64,000 bases of DNA from Erinaceus europaeus (GCF_950295315.1 NC_080177.1:80892570-80956569); one strand, 5' to 3'. Counted from the stretch's first letter, positions 1 through 9,679 are shown. Notes: a model not told the origin generated them from the sequence alone. Program-made: numbers and translations.

Positions 1-204
1 TCCCCTTCAGCTCATATAACCAACAACAGACACATCCGTGTTCACCAGGAGACCAGTGCCATAGAATCTTCAGAGCAGCACTATTTTTAGTGCTTCTCCA
101 CCCCTACTGGAGACAGCTCAAATGTTTCTTGACAGCAGTGATACATAAAGTGTGGTACATTCACACAATGAAGTGAAATGCAACAATAAGAATACACTAG
201 TGCA
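1..204 (+). mobile_element. Decayed LINE-1 ORF2 3' fragment
   Basis: The stretch near 100-190 follows the end of mammalian L1 ORF2 in sense orientation (the segment usually reading 'tggaaacaacccaaatg ... tggtacat ... acaatg'). It has several substitutions and no long open frame. It runs off the window edge and is followed by an R repeat of opposite orientation. Confidence 0.5.
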
Positions 205-835
205 TTAAAAAAATTATTTATAAAAAGGAAACATTGACAAAACCATAGGATAAGAGGGGTATAACTTCGTACAATTCCCGCCACCAGACCTCTGTATCCC
301 ATCCCCTCCCCTGGATTCGGGATTCTTTAACCCTCTGGGAGTATGGACCCAAGATCATTGTGGGGTGCAGAAGGTGGAAGGTCTGGCTTCTGTAATTGCT
401 TCCCTGCTGAACATGGGCGTTGGCAGGTGGATCCATACTCCCAGCCTGTCTCTCTCTTTCCCTAGTAGGGAAGGGCTCTGGGGAAGCAGGGCTCCAGGAC
501 ACACTGGTGGGGTTGTCTGTCCAGGGAAGTCTGGTTGCCATCATGCTAGCATCTGGAACCTGGTGGCTGAAAAGAGAATTAACATACAAAGCCAAACACA
601 TTGTTGAACAATCATAGACCTCAAAGCTGGAATAGTGCAGATGAAGACTTGGGGGTCCTCCATTTTGTCGATAGCTAGTAGGCATATTTTAGTTATATTT
701 CAAAGGGCCTATAGCTATACTAGTGTTTTGGTTTTTTTTTTTTTTTTTTTTTGCCTGAGCCTGAAATATGATATGCAGGTGGATCCAAGTTATTGTCTAG
801 GGAGATGATGCCACAAGCACATCTTTAAGATATAG
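205..835 (-). repeat. R repeat, long copy
   Basis: The A-rich end (on the minus strand) is at 205-225, followed by the family signature GACAAAACCATAGGATAAG. The block around 355-560 (pharynx of the family: 'gcagaaggtggaaggtctgg') recurs at 8098 and in part at 57861. A T-run at 733-752 interrupts it. The minus frame over 218-685 is open but matches no protein I know. The A-tail and a shared segment with an L1 end at 32625-33010 suggest a LINE-1 3' UTR; an LTR is the alternative. Confidence 0.6.
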
Positions 836-1034
836 TAGAAACAAAAGGGGACATGTTGGGTGCTTCCTCTCATGCATGTCCAGTTACAGAAATGCAAACC
901 TCACTTATGCTGTTACCTACTGGAATAGTGGCGACTAGGAGGAGACTCAAATGGGTGTGTAGCGTGCTCGTAATGTTTTTTTTTTCTTTTATAAATTTCA
1001 TTTCTCTATAAGTTACAAAACTTATTTGCTTTGA

Positions 1035-1175
1035 TTTTTTTTTTTTTTTAGAAGACTTACCTATTTTTGTGAGAAAAAGCAAAGGCAACTTTGGCATACT
1101 GCAGTGTGGGGAATTGAAGCTGGCTTTCAAGTATTAAAGTCCTGTGCTCTACAATCTGGAGCCATCTCCTATGCC
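1035..1175 (-). repeat. SINE-D, diverged
   Basis: On the minus strand it reads a head like 'gagatggctccag..tagagcacaggac' followed by a decayed box B ('ttcaattcccc') and an A-rich end (T-run at 1035-1050 on plus). Many substitutions indicate an old copy. Confidence 0.55.
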
Positions 1176-1194
1176 CTACGTGGGATACTTTCTT

Positions 1195-1487
1195 TCTTAT
1201 TTACTTATTAACTTATTTATTGCCATAGGGTTATTGCTGGTATCTAGTGCCTGCACAACAAATCCATTGCTCCCAGTGGATTTTTTCCCTTTCTTTTTCA
1301 TTTTGATAGAAAAGATATAAATTGGAAGGGGGGTGATGGACAGGGAGAAAGAAAGACACCTGTAATTCTGCTTCACTGCTTGTGAAGCTTCCCTCTTGCA
1401 GGTTGGGGGTGCTGTGTGGGGCTCCAGCTCTGGTCCTTGCACATGGCAACATGTGCACTTAACCAAGTGAGCCATCACCTGGCCCCT
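1195..1487 (-). repeat. SINE-A2, diverged
   Basis: Contains the A2 3' block ('agggttattgctgg') at 1228-1243, the body and a minus-strand head ending at about 1487 ('tcacctggcccc' on plus). Box B is partly decayed. It abuts a younger SINE-A1. Confidence 0.75.
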
Positions 1488-1517
1488 TTCATCAAAGGGC
1501 CATTTCTTTAGATCATT

Positions 1518-1813
1518 ATTTTTTAATTTTTTAATATTTATTTATTCCCTTTGGTTGCCCTTGTTGTTTTATTGTTGTAGTTATTACTGTTGTTGTTATT
1601 GATGTTGTCATTGTTGGATAGGACAGAGAGAAATGGAGACAGGAGGGGAAGACAGAGAGGGGAGAGAAAGACAGACATCTGCAGACCTGCTTCACCGCCT
1701 GTGAAGCGACTCCCCAGCAGGTGGGGAGCCGGGGGCTTGAACTGGGATCCTTATGCTGGTCCTGCGCTTTTGCGCCCCTGTGCTTAACCCCGCTGCGCTA
1801 CCGCCCGACTCCC
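1518..1813 (-). repeat. SINE-A1 with TSD
   Basis: Near full-length, with tail (AAATAAATATT, minus) at the left and head at 1813. It is flanked by TAGATCATT at 1509-1517 and 1814-1822, a 9-bp TSD showing L1-type retroposition. Box A and box B are readable. Confidence 0.9.
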
Positions 1814-1824
1814 TAGATCATTGT

Positions 1825-1978
1825 TTTTTTTTTTATTGTTTTTATTTATTAATGAGAAAGGAGAAGAGAGGGAAGGAGCTAGACATCACTCTGGTAAATG
1901 TGCTGCCAGGGGATTGAACTCAGGACCTCATAGATGAGAATCCAATGCTTTATCCACTGCGCCACCTCCTGGATACCT
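1825..1978 (-). repeat. SINE-D-like element
   Basis: Minus strand reads 'ggtggcgcagtggataaagc' (box A), then 'gagttcaatcccc' (box B) and 'cagcacat', followed by a CT-rich 3' part and TTAATAAATAAA tail. This is a distinct subtype of the D group with a GGCGCAGTGGATAAAGC head. Confidence 0.75.
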
Positions 1979-2129
1979 AGGAGAGGAATGTTTTGATCTC
2001 ATTGCTGGTTACACTTAATGAAAATTTACCGAGCAACACCCAATGATTGTGTTTTCTGGAACAGTTGTTATACAAAGATAAAAGGAATACTGAAAAAAGG
2101 CAGGTACACCCAAATGAAAACTTAAAAAG

Positions 2130-2379
2130 GATTTAAAAAATATTTATTTATGTTCCTTTTTGTTGCCCCTTTTAAAATTGTTGTTGTAGTTATTGTTGTT
2201 GTTATTGATGTCGTCGTTGTTGGATAGGACAGAGAGAAATGGAGAGAGGAGGGAAAGACAGAGAGGGGGAGAGAAAGACACCTGCAGACCTGCTTCAGGG
2301 GCTCAAACCGGGATCCTTCCTCTGGTCCTTGTGCTTCTCGCCATGTGTGCTTAACCTATTGTGCTACTGCCTGACTCCC
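2130..2379 (-). repeat. SINE-A1 with internal deletion
   Basis: Tail, CAACAA region and body are typical, but about 35-40 bp between the 'ctgcagacctgcttca' block and box B is missing at about 2298. The rest of the head is present up to 'gcctgactccc'. Confidence 0.85.
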
Positions 2380-2665
2380 AGGTTTTTCCAGAGACTTTTT
2401 ATTTATTTGTTTGTTTGTTTGTTTGTTTTTTGCTGCTGGGGCTTGACTGGGATTTCATGCCTGTGGAACATGACTGCTCTCAGCAGATTCTATTTTCCTG
2501 TCCAATCTCAGAACAAAACAGAGAGGAAGAAAAACAGAGAGGAGAAACACGATAGGTCCACTTCACGTGGGCAGCCGAAACATCCCCTGCCCACGTGGTG
2601 CTGGGAGCTGACTGCACAAGGCACCGTGCAGACTCCCAGGCGCTATTGCCCAGTCCCCCGTGCAA
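2380..2665 (-). repeat. Old SINE-A2-like element
   Basis: A (GTTT)n stretch at 2405-2430 precedes a poor match to the A2 3' block, then 'aacagagaggaagaaaaacagagagg' (body) and a degenerate head ending '..attgcccagtccccc' at 2660. It is much more diverged than its left neighbour. Confidence 0.5.
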
Positions 2666-2991
2666 GCATCTTTATATCTCAGCTTCCAAAGACCTTTTCA
2701 CAGTCACTGCTCAGATACAGAAGACACCGCAGCACTGGACTAGGTATATTGCGAAGAAACAATTTCCTGAACATCTGTTGAAAGGCAATAAAGTCACAAG
2801 TATATTTTAATTATATAAATACTGCGAAGAAATCAAACTATAATAGACTTTAGTTTGGAACAATAGGGAATATATATTTCAATAAATCCCTAAGAAATGT
2901 ATAGAAAGTATTCCAGGGTGCAGATATTTTGTGAGTTGTCATAATAAATCATATTTTTGATACTTTAAATTCTCATTTATTATTGAAATGT
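2666..2991. other. Unique AT-rich stretch, nothing recognised
   Basis: No repeat family, splice pattern or long open frame is visible. Confidence 0.4.
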
Positions 2992-3006
2992 AAGAGTTAA
3001 TTCGCA

Positions 3007-3229
3007 GGGGCCGGGTGGTAGACTGGCACCTGCTTGAGCGCACATGTCACAATGTGCAAGCACTCAGGTTCAAGTTCCCTGGTTCCCCCCCTGCAGGGGG
3101 AAAGCTTCATAAGTGGTGAAGCAGTGTTGTAGGTGTCTCTGTCTCTCTTCCTCTCTATCTCCCTCTTCCCTTTCAATTTCTGGCCGTCTCTATCCAATAG
3201 CTAGAGATAATAACAATAAATTTTTAAAA
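3007..3229 (+). repeat. SINE-B with TSD
   Basis: Head at 3007, box B variant 'aggttcaagttcc', and tail ending AATAAATTTTTAAA. Flanked by AAGAGTTAATTCGCA (2992-3006) and AAGAGTTAATTTGCA (3230-3244), a 15-bp TSD with one mismatch. Confidence 0.9.
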
Positions 3230-3244
3230 AAGAGTTAATTTGCA

Positions 3245-3878
3245 CTCATAGTAGCTTGTAAAGTATAACCGGTCTTTCTCGGCCCCTTAATATGTGTGTT
3301 ACCATTTCCAGAGACATTTTTGATGACATGTGTGTGCTTGGATCTTTATGTAGATGCTTTTCTCTTACACTAATTACATAATTAAATCATCTGCTTCAAC
3401 ATGTTGAAATGCCAAATGTCCAGGTTCCCTGGTTCTATAGACATCATACTCTGACAACTAACAGTGGCTCTAAGTGTCTGACATGCAGAAATTGCAGATA
3501 ATAGGCCAAGACTGTCTTGAGTGGGTTTGCATGCTGAGTGGCTGGGAGTGAACACAGAGAAAAGAGATGTGTCTAATGGTAGTGTCTGTTAGTTGTTTCT
3601 GTGATGCTCTTAAGGCATTTTGTTTCTCAAGGAAAAAATTAAAAATGAGACTGGTTGTTCTTATCCAAGTTTTACTTCTCTTTTTAGAAACCCTTCTGGG
3701 AAATTATAGGAATCTAAAATTTTGACAGTTTAAAAATTACATATCATATTTATACTATAGTTACATGAGATTGCTCCTACTTACTGCCCTGATGAATATT
3801 TTAAAGACTTTTAGGATTATTTTGCATACTGCTGATTATTATTTCCATTTGTGACAGCAGCTTTATTTCTCTGCTCCA
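3245..3878. other. Unique stretch, nothing recognised
   Basis: AT-rich DNA with stops in all frames. No repeat family was recognised. Confidence 0.4.
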
Positions 3879-3889
3879 ATTGATTTTTT

Positions 3890-4030
3890 ATTATTTACTT
3901 ATTTATATATTTTTAACAGAGCACTGTTCAACTCTGGTTTATGACAGTGAGGGGGATTGAACCTGGGACTTTGGAGCCTCAGGCCTGAGGCTCTCTTTGC
4001 ATAACCATTATGCTACCTACCCCACCCTCA
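3890..4030 (-). repeat. SINE-C with TSD
   Basis: Full SINE-C, reading 'agagcactgttcaactctgg' near its 3' end and 'gcataaccattatgctacc' at its head (plus-strand reading). AATTGATTTTT occurs at 3879-3889 and again at 4031-4041. Confidence 0.88.
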
Positions 4031-4150
4031 AATTGATTTTTATATAGTAAACTTATACTTCAAAAATTCCTTTTCACATAAAATATAATAAGTAGTCCCA
4101 TATTTAGAAGAAGATAGGGGAGATTAAGGGCATTGATTCATTCACAAATC

Positions 4151-4423
4151 TTTTTTTATATATATTTATTTTTCCCTGTTGTTGCCCTTGTTTTTCATTG
4201 TTCTTGTTATTGATGTCATTGTTGTTGGATAGGACAAAGAAATGGAGAGAGGAGGGGAAGACAGAGAGAGGGAGAGAAAGACAGACACCTGCAGACCTGC
4301 TTCACTGCCTGTGAATTGACTCCCCTGCAGGTGGGGAGCTGGGGGCTTGAACTGGGATCCTTACTCCGGTCCTTGCGCTTTGCGCCATGTGCGCTTAACC
4401 CGCTGCGCTACCACTGGACTCCC
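4151..4423 (-). repeat. SINE-A1 with TSD
   Basis: Near full-length, head at 4423. The 13-bp TSD TCATTCACAAATC is perfect (4138-4150 and 4424-4436), suggesting a fairly recent insertion. Confidence 0.92.
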
Positions 4424-4436
4424 TCATTCACAAATC

Positions 4437-4998
4437 CTATGTTAATGAAAAGTTTTAATTTTTGTTTCAATCCACATGTTTGCCTTATATTTTGAAGAAT
4501 TCATTTGCCTGTGTTCCAGAATACGTATCACGTCTCCTTACCTGCTGCAGAATGTGCAGACTAGTCCAGAAATATGACCAGGAGGGAGCAAAAGAAAGAG
4601 AATCAGTTACTGTCAGTATCAGTGACAGCTTCAAGGAATCTGCAAATCGAAAAAATTAATATCTGACTAATTAACCCACAACGAATATTGTTGAAGATGA
4701 GGGAGTTCCAAGCCTTGGTCATGAACTTCCTGAGCCAGCAGCAGGGAACTGATGGAGTCTGAGTCCATGACCTGAGAAGTTCATGGAATCTACATGAAAA
4801 TGGTTTCTAAGCGATAGCCATGAACTGTTCCTCGGGGGAAGGCTTAAGGATGCCAGAATCCTGAGGTTTCAAGGTGATTCCGTGATGGTTGAAAGTAGCT
4901 GGGTCCACTCCTTAGCTGTCTCTTTTTACAAAATCCATTTAAAACTTTTATTTTTGTACAGTCAAACTTTACTTTTTTTGTTAACACTGTCTCTTAGT
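4437..4998. other. Unique stretch, nothing recognised
   Basis: A moderately GC-balanced part (4680-4880) has no family match I can name. No convincing exon structure. Confidence 0.4.
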
Positions 4999-5012
4999 AT
5001 GTTACAAAGGAG

Positions 5013-5139
5013 TGAGGTAGATAGCATAATAGTTATGCAGAAAGGACTGTCATGCCTGAGGCCTCAACATCCCAGGTTCAATCCCCCCTACACCACGGAG
5101 AGCCAGAATTGAGCAGTGCCCTGGTAAAAAAAAAAAAAA
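5013..5139 (+). repeat. SINE-C interrupted in its A-tail
   Basis: Body 5013-5125, A-tail from 5126. The tail resumes at 5444-5488 after a nested SINE-A1. The original TSD ATGTTACAAAGGAG lies at 4999-5012 and 5489-5502, outside both elements, which fixes the order of events. Confidence 0.9.
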
Positions 5140-5142
5140 GTA

Positions 5143-5435
5143 GGGAGTCTGGCTATAGCGCAGCAGGTGGAGTGCACGTGGCGCAAAGCTTAAGGACCTG
5201 CGTAGCCACACCGGTTCGAGCCCCCGCTCCCCACCTGCAGGGGAGTCACTTCACAGGCGGTGAAGCAGGTCTGCAGGTGTCTGTCTTTCTCTCCCCCTCT
5301 GTCTTCCCCTCCTCTCTCCATTTCTATGTCCTAACCAACAACAACGACATCAATAACAACAACAGTAATAACTATAACAATAAAACAACAAGGGCAACAA
5401 AAGGCAATAAATAAATAAATATTAAAAAATTAAAT
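5143..5435 (+). repeat. SINE-A1 nested in a SINE-C tail
   Basis: Complete element with box B 'ggttcgagccc' and the ACAACAAGGGCAAC block. Short TSD AAAAAGTA at 5135-5142 and 5436-5443 comes from the SINE-C A-tail. Confidence 0.9.
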
Positions 5436-5502
5436 AAAAAGTATAAATGAATTGATTGAATGAATGAATGAATAAATAAATAAATAAAATGTTACAAAGG
5501 AG

Positions 5503-5692
5503 AGACCTCAGGGTTTAGGATGGCTGGCCATAGACCATGGAAGCCGTCATTATTGTTCTGCTTTGGAGTATTTGCAAAATTTCTGAAACAACAAAGTTTT
5601 ATTTACTATCCTGTTCCACGCTGGTAAACAGAATTTGGTGAAGATGAGAACTTTTGTTCAAGTGGCACTAATCTCAGAATTACTATTTTCCT

Positions 5693-5697
<5 letters not shown>
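5503..5697. other. Short unique stretch
   Basis: Nothing recognised between the SINE pair and the AT microsatellite. Confidence 0.35.

Positions 5698-5747
<50 letters not shown>
5698..5747. repeat. (AT)n microsatellite
   Basis: About 24 AT units, bracketed by CTTGATAT and ATATCAAG, so the whole tract is a perfect palindrome able to form a cruciform. Confidence 0.97.
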
Positions 5748-5748
<1 letters not shown>

Positions 5749-5749
5749 A

Positions 5750-5787
5750 GATTATCTTCTAAATCCAGAGAGATTTAGAAGGTAATC
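5750..5787. repeat. 16-bp-arm inverted repeat
   Basis: Arm GATTATCTTCTAAATC (5750-5765), loop CAGAGA (5766-5771), arm GATTTAGAAGGTAATC (5772-5787), with one G:T-type mismatch. It sits directly beside the AT palindrome. Confidence 0.85.
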
Positions 5788-6665
5788 TCATTTCTGCATG
5801 GAAAAAGACATTTCTAGAGGCCACTGGAAGCTTGTAGTTGTCATTTTGTTCAAGTTGTTGTAAAAGCAAACGGAAATAATTATTGTGGTTGTAGAATCAG
5901 TCTCCTTGGAAAGAAGAATAATATGGTCTCAAAAATATAAACTCTCTTTAAGAGAAGTATTTGAAATTGCTTTCTTCTCTTCAGTCATTTTCTTTTGCAT
6001 TCGCTGCAATGATCTCAAGCCTCCACTCCATATCTTACATTCAATTTTAAGTTTTTTTTTCTATCACTTGCTGCTTCTGTGCCATTTATTATCTCTGTGA
6101 TGCTGTGCTTTGGCTCTCAATTTGAATTCTTACTCTAGTAACCCCTCTTCTTATCACATTCTGCTCTTTAATCATCTTATCTGTGATCTTGGCTTCAAGA
6201 AATTCATGTTTTCAGTAAGTGTTTCTATAGAGTGAGTTCTCTGTGGAGGAATTGCTTTATGGTGAATGCTTTCTTTTATACTGAATTCTTTCTGTGATGT
6301 GAATACCAGTTTCCTTATTTCTTTCCCCTTTGGTATGTATGCACACATTTTTTTTTTGCACACATTTAAAAAAATGACATTATTTGGTTGTTGCCTGCAG
6401 TTACTGTTTTTTGTTTGTTTATTTATTTACTGCGTTATTTTAATTCTGCTTAATCTCTGTCCAGACCATGTTTGCTCTGACATTGCGTCAATGTATATGG
6501 GAGCTGTTTTGATTTCTCTTTTACCATATCTGAAATAGTTCCTAATGAAATTCATCCATTTCTGTCACTTTCTGTTTATTTTTAAGTAGAGCAAGAAATA
6601 TTAATTAAAATGAAAGTGGCTGATGAATGAGATACAGGATGCAAACTGATCTCCAAGAGAGGAGC
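5788..6665. other. Unique AT-rich stretch, nothing recognised
   Basis: Pyrimidine-rich on plus, with no convincing coding frame. The frames at 5885-6100 and 6266-6538 are low-complexity hydrophobic translations of T-rich DNA. Confidence 0.4.
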
Positions 6666-6677
6666 GCCTAGATATCC

Positions 6678-6842
6678 TATTCTCTCCCCTCCTCTCCTCT
6701 CCTCTCCTCTCCTCTCCTCTCCTCTCCTCTCCTCTCCTCTCCTCTCCTCTCCTCTCCTCTCCTCTCCTCCCCTCCCCTCCCCTCCCCTCCCCTCCCCTCC
6801 CCTCCCCTCCCCTCCCCTCTCCTCTTCCCTCCCTCCCCCCAC
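6678..6842. repeat. (CTCCT)n / (CCCCT)n microsatellite
   Basis: About 150 bp of pure pyrimidine on plus, beginning as CTCCT repeats and shifting to CCCCT, then CCCCCCACC. Such purine/pyrimidine tracts can adopt triplex (H-DNA) form. The long minus-strand open frame here is only an Arg/Glu/Gly repeat translation. Confidence 0.97.
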
Positions 6843-6939
6843 CTTTTTTTTTTTTTTTTTTTTTTTTTTTACCAGATCACTGCTTAGCTCTGGCAGGGAC
6901 ATTTGAGCCTCAGGCAGAGTCTCTTTGCATGACCATCAT

Positions 6940-7900
6940 TCTTCTTCTTCTAGCATTTGCCCTTCTTCCTTAGCCAGTCAACAGCATCAGGTTGAGCCTG
7001 ATGTCAAGTTTTGAGACCTCCTTTGAATCTGGAGAGGTGGCAGTCGTTGACTATGTGGGTCATAGTCTGTCTGGAGCCGTAGGGGCGGTTCGGGTCATCT
7101 CTGGCTCCCCAGCGATGGAACATAGCGGCGCACCGGCCATGGCCTGTTCGATAGCGATGGAGGAGGGCCCGCTCATAACGTGCTAGGTCAAAGCCGGGTT
7201 GACGCTCGCAGGGGTCTGTGATGAGGTGTTTGTTCTTTACCTCAGCTGACTGCCAGCTCTGTTTCCAAGAGTCTGGAACAGAGAAGTTCAGTGTAGGCGT
7301 AGGGGACCAGATTGGGTGACGAGACGTCAAGCATTGGACAGGGAGGGCGAAGATATCCGCGTATATTGGCAGGTCCGGTCGAGCGTAGACGTGGGAAATG
7401 AACTTAGATGATGCCGCATCCCGACGAATATCTGGTGGGGCGATGTTGCTGAGAACTGGCAGCCATGGAACCGGGGTGGAACGGATGGTTCCAGAAATGA
7501 TCCTCATGGAGGAATATAATTTGGAATCGACCAAGTGGACATGGGGGCTACGGAACCATCCTGGGGCACAGTGTTCTGCAGTGGAATAGCAGAATGCCAG
7601 AGAGGATGATCGCAGTGTGGCAGCGCTCGCGCCCCATGAGGAGCTGGCCAGTCTTGCAATGATGTGATTCCTCGCTCCCACCTTTGCTGCAGTTTTTATG
7701 AGATGTTCGTGAAATGACAGGGTGCGATCGAGAGTAACGCCGAGATAGACTGGTTGGGCTTCGTGCCGGATTCTCGTATCGCCAAGCTGCACATTAAGCT
7801 CACGCGAGGCCGAGGCATGGTGTAGATGGAAAACAGATGATACCGTTTTTGCAGTGCTGGGGATTAGTCGCCATTTTTCACAGTCATCAGATCTCAGGGA
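6940..7900 (-). mobile_element. Jockey/CR1-like non-LTR retrotransposon, 5'-truncated (copy 1)
   Basis: The insert is precisely bounded by the 12-bp TSD CATGACCATCAT (6928-6939 and 7901-7912). Its minus-strand 3' end reads GGGCAAATGCTAGAAGAAGAAG: a short 3' UTR of about 65 bp after the stop and a (GAA)n terminus, no poly(A). It is GC- and CpG-richer than its surroundings and holds one open frame along nearly its whole length. The shared part matches copy 2 at 57055-57682 with about 21 substitutions in about 625 bp and no indels. The missing poly(A) argues against L1 mobilisation. The clade is inferred from motifs, not a search. Confidence 0.88.
7004..7900 (-). pseudogene. C-terminal part of a non-LTR reverse transcriptase ORF
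   Basis: An uninterrupted frame of 298 codons enters from the truncated 5' end. The four N-terminal residues of the longest ATG-initiated frame (MMVM) come from the TSD, so no native start is present. Visible motifs, numbered from that Met: YLGVTLDRTLSF at 56-67, the conserved segment at the end of the polymerase/thumb region in jockey/CR1-superfamily elements; STAEHCAPGW at 110-119; a Cys/His-knuckle-like segment at 276-291 reading RPYGSRQTMTHIVNDC. In copy 2 the same place reads CPCGSRQTMPHIVNDC, so both first knuckle cysteines are lost here. The catalytic polymerase motifs and endonuclease lie upstream and are missing, so it cannot be functional. Confidence 0.85.
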
Positions 7901-7940
7901 CATGACCATCATGCTATCTACTGTCTCCTCCTCCTCCTCC

Positions 7941-8652
7941 TTTTTTTATTTATAAAATGAAAACACTGACAAGACCATAAGATAAGGGGTACAACTCCAC
8001 ACAATTCCCACCACCAGATCTCCGTATCCCATCCCCTCCCCTGATAGCTTTCCCATTCTCTATCCTTCTGGGAGCATGGACCCAGGGTCACTGTGGGATG
8101 CAGAAGGTGGAAGGTCTGGCTTCTGTAATTGCTTCCCCGCTCAACATGGGCGTTGACAGGTGGATCCATACTCCCAGCCTGTCTCTCTCTTTCCCCAGTG
8201 GGGAAGGGCTCTGGGGAGGTGGGGCTCCAGGACACATGGGTGGGGTCGTCTGCCCTGGGAAGTCAGTTTGGCATCATGGTAACATCTGGGACCTGGTGGC
8301 TGAAAAAGAGTTAAGATAAAAAAACAGAGCAAATTGTTGACTAATCATGAGCCTAAAGGCAAGAATATTGTGGATGGAGATTTGGGGTTTCCATTTTGGG
8401 AAAAGCTAGTAGGTCAATTTTTGGTATATTCCAGAGGGCCTATGACCCAACTCGTTTTTGCTTGAGCCTGACATCACACATGCAGGTGACCTAAGCTATT
8501 GTCTCGGGGGATGATGTCATGGTTGGAGAAAGGACCAGAAAGCTGAATCAGGGAAGAGAGTAGCTCCTAAATATGGAGAAAATATATAAGTATTATTAAC
8601 TGTAAACCCCATCGATCTGATCTGGGGCCCATGTTCAGCACAGGGCCCTAAG
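7941..8652 (-). repeat. R repeat, long copy
   Basis: A-rich end at 7946-7958 (T on plus), then 'gacaagaccataagataag' and the full family body through 'gatctggggcccatgttcagca' at 8620-8640. This is the most complete R copy. Its minus frame is open over 7918-8235 in the same register as the copy at 218-685. Confidence 0.65.
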
Positions 8653-9572
8653 TATCTGCCTACTTCTTAGTAACCTCACGGGATAGGACATTAGGTACGT
8701 TGCATAAACAAGATTCAGTGAATGCTTTGCTTGGAGACTGCAGGCTCTGAGCACTTTGATACTGAGTACCAGGGGCATGGTACTTACCCATGGTTCCCCA
8801 CTGGCAGGCATGGGTTTGCTATCCCAACTCAAATGGAAAGGCACAGTGCTATCCATGCCTCTGTGGAAGTTCTAGAATGTTCTGTAAGGACTTGCATGCA
8901 CTGTTGAGAATTTTTTTCTTTCTTTACTAGCCCTGGGCATATTTTAGGTGTAACCTCTGTGATAGGCCATCCTCAGTACAGAATTTCTTCTTCCTTGGTG
9001 CTCAAGCTCTGGTCCTTGTCCCCCACCCACAGCTGTGGTATGGACCTCTGTGGCAACTCATTGTCATCCCAGCTTCTAGAACTGGTCCTAATGGGGAATG
9101 ATGATAAAATATTTAAAAAAAATACATTAAATACTTTAAGTGTGCTAGGTGAGCACTTTGTATTAGCTAATTGAATTAAAATAGAAAATTTAAGGAAGTT
9201 TTAGAACTTGGCCAGAATGAAAGAGTGGGAACTATAGCATTTGACCCTGTGCTTGACCAGACTCACAACTTTTCTGTCTCTGCTGCACTTTGTGCTGCAC
9301 TGGTCAGACTTGAACAACTGACTGATGGGAGGTGAGCAGCCTCATTTATGACCATTATAGGGGGATTGTTGGAGAAAAAGACTGACCGTAAACCAACTGG
9401 TGTCTACCTAGTGTTAGCCCTGGGATAATATTGATAATGAGCCAGTTAATATTATACACTGCCCTGCCAGATTGGCAATGCAATGTATAAAGTCAACCAA
9501 AAGACTAAGAAAAAAACGATTCGAGATGAGGAAGATTGAACGATAGCTTTCATACCACTGTTAGTGTCCACT
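8653..9572. other. Unique stretch, nothing recognised
   Basis: Mixed composition. No repeat family, long frame or exon-like structure with matching splice sites was recognised. Confidence 0.4.
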
Positions 9573-9616
9573 AGTAGGACCAAGGGCAAATGCTAGAAGA
9601 AGAAGTAGGACCAAGG
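9573..9616 (+). mobile_element. Micro-insertion of the jockey/CR1-like element (3' tip only)
   Basis: Two copies of AGTAGGACCAAGG (9573-9585, 9604-9616) enclose GCAAATGCTAGAAGAAGA. This equals the last bases plus GAA tail of copies 1 and 2, in the opposite orientation to them. The 13-bp TSD with an 18-bp (up to 22 bp if shared bases are counted) insert is a target-primed integration that aborted almost immediately. Confidence 0.8.
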
Positions 9617-9679
9617 AGGGGAGTAAGGTAAAAGTGCTCAGCTGTATGGAGAAGAGTAGAACTGGAGAAAGTATTAAAG

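Larger units (their letters stand above)
6843..7920 (-). repeat. SINE-C split by retrotransposon copy 1
   Basis: The SINE-C 3' part is 6871-6939 (T-run 6846-6870 is its A-tail) and its head resumes at 7901-7920 ('catgaccatcatgctatcta'). The two pieces join into a normal SINE-C head once the 961-bp insert and one TSD copy are removed. Confidence 0.88.

Noticed and set aside
2239..2781. 180-codon plus-strand open frame
   Set aside because: Lies across two minus-strand SINEs and flanking DNA; no domain and no conserved register.
6582..6902. Arg/Glu/Gly-repeat protein on the minus strand
   Set aside because: Translation of the CTCCT microsatellite.
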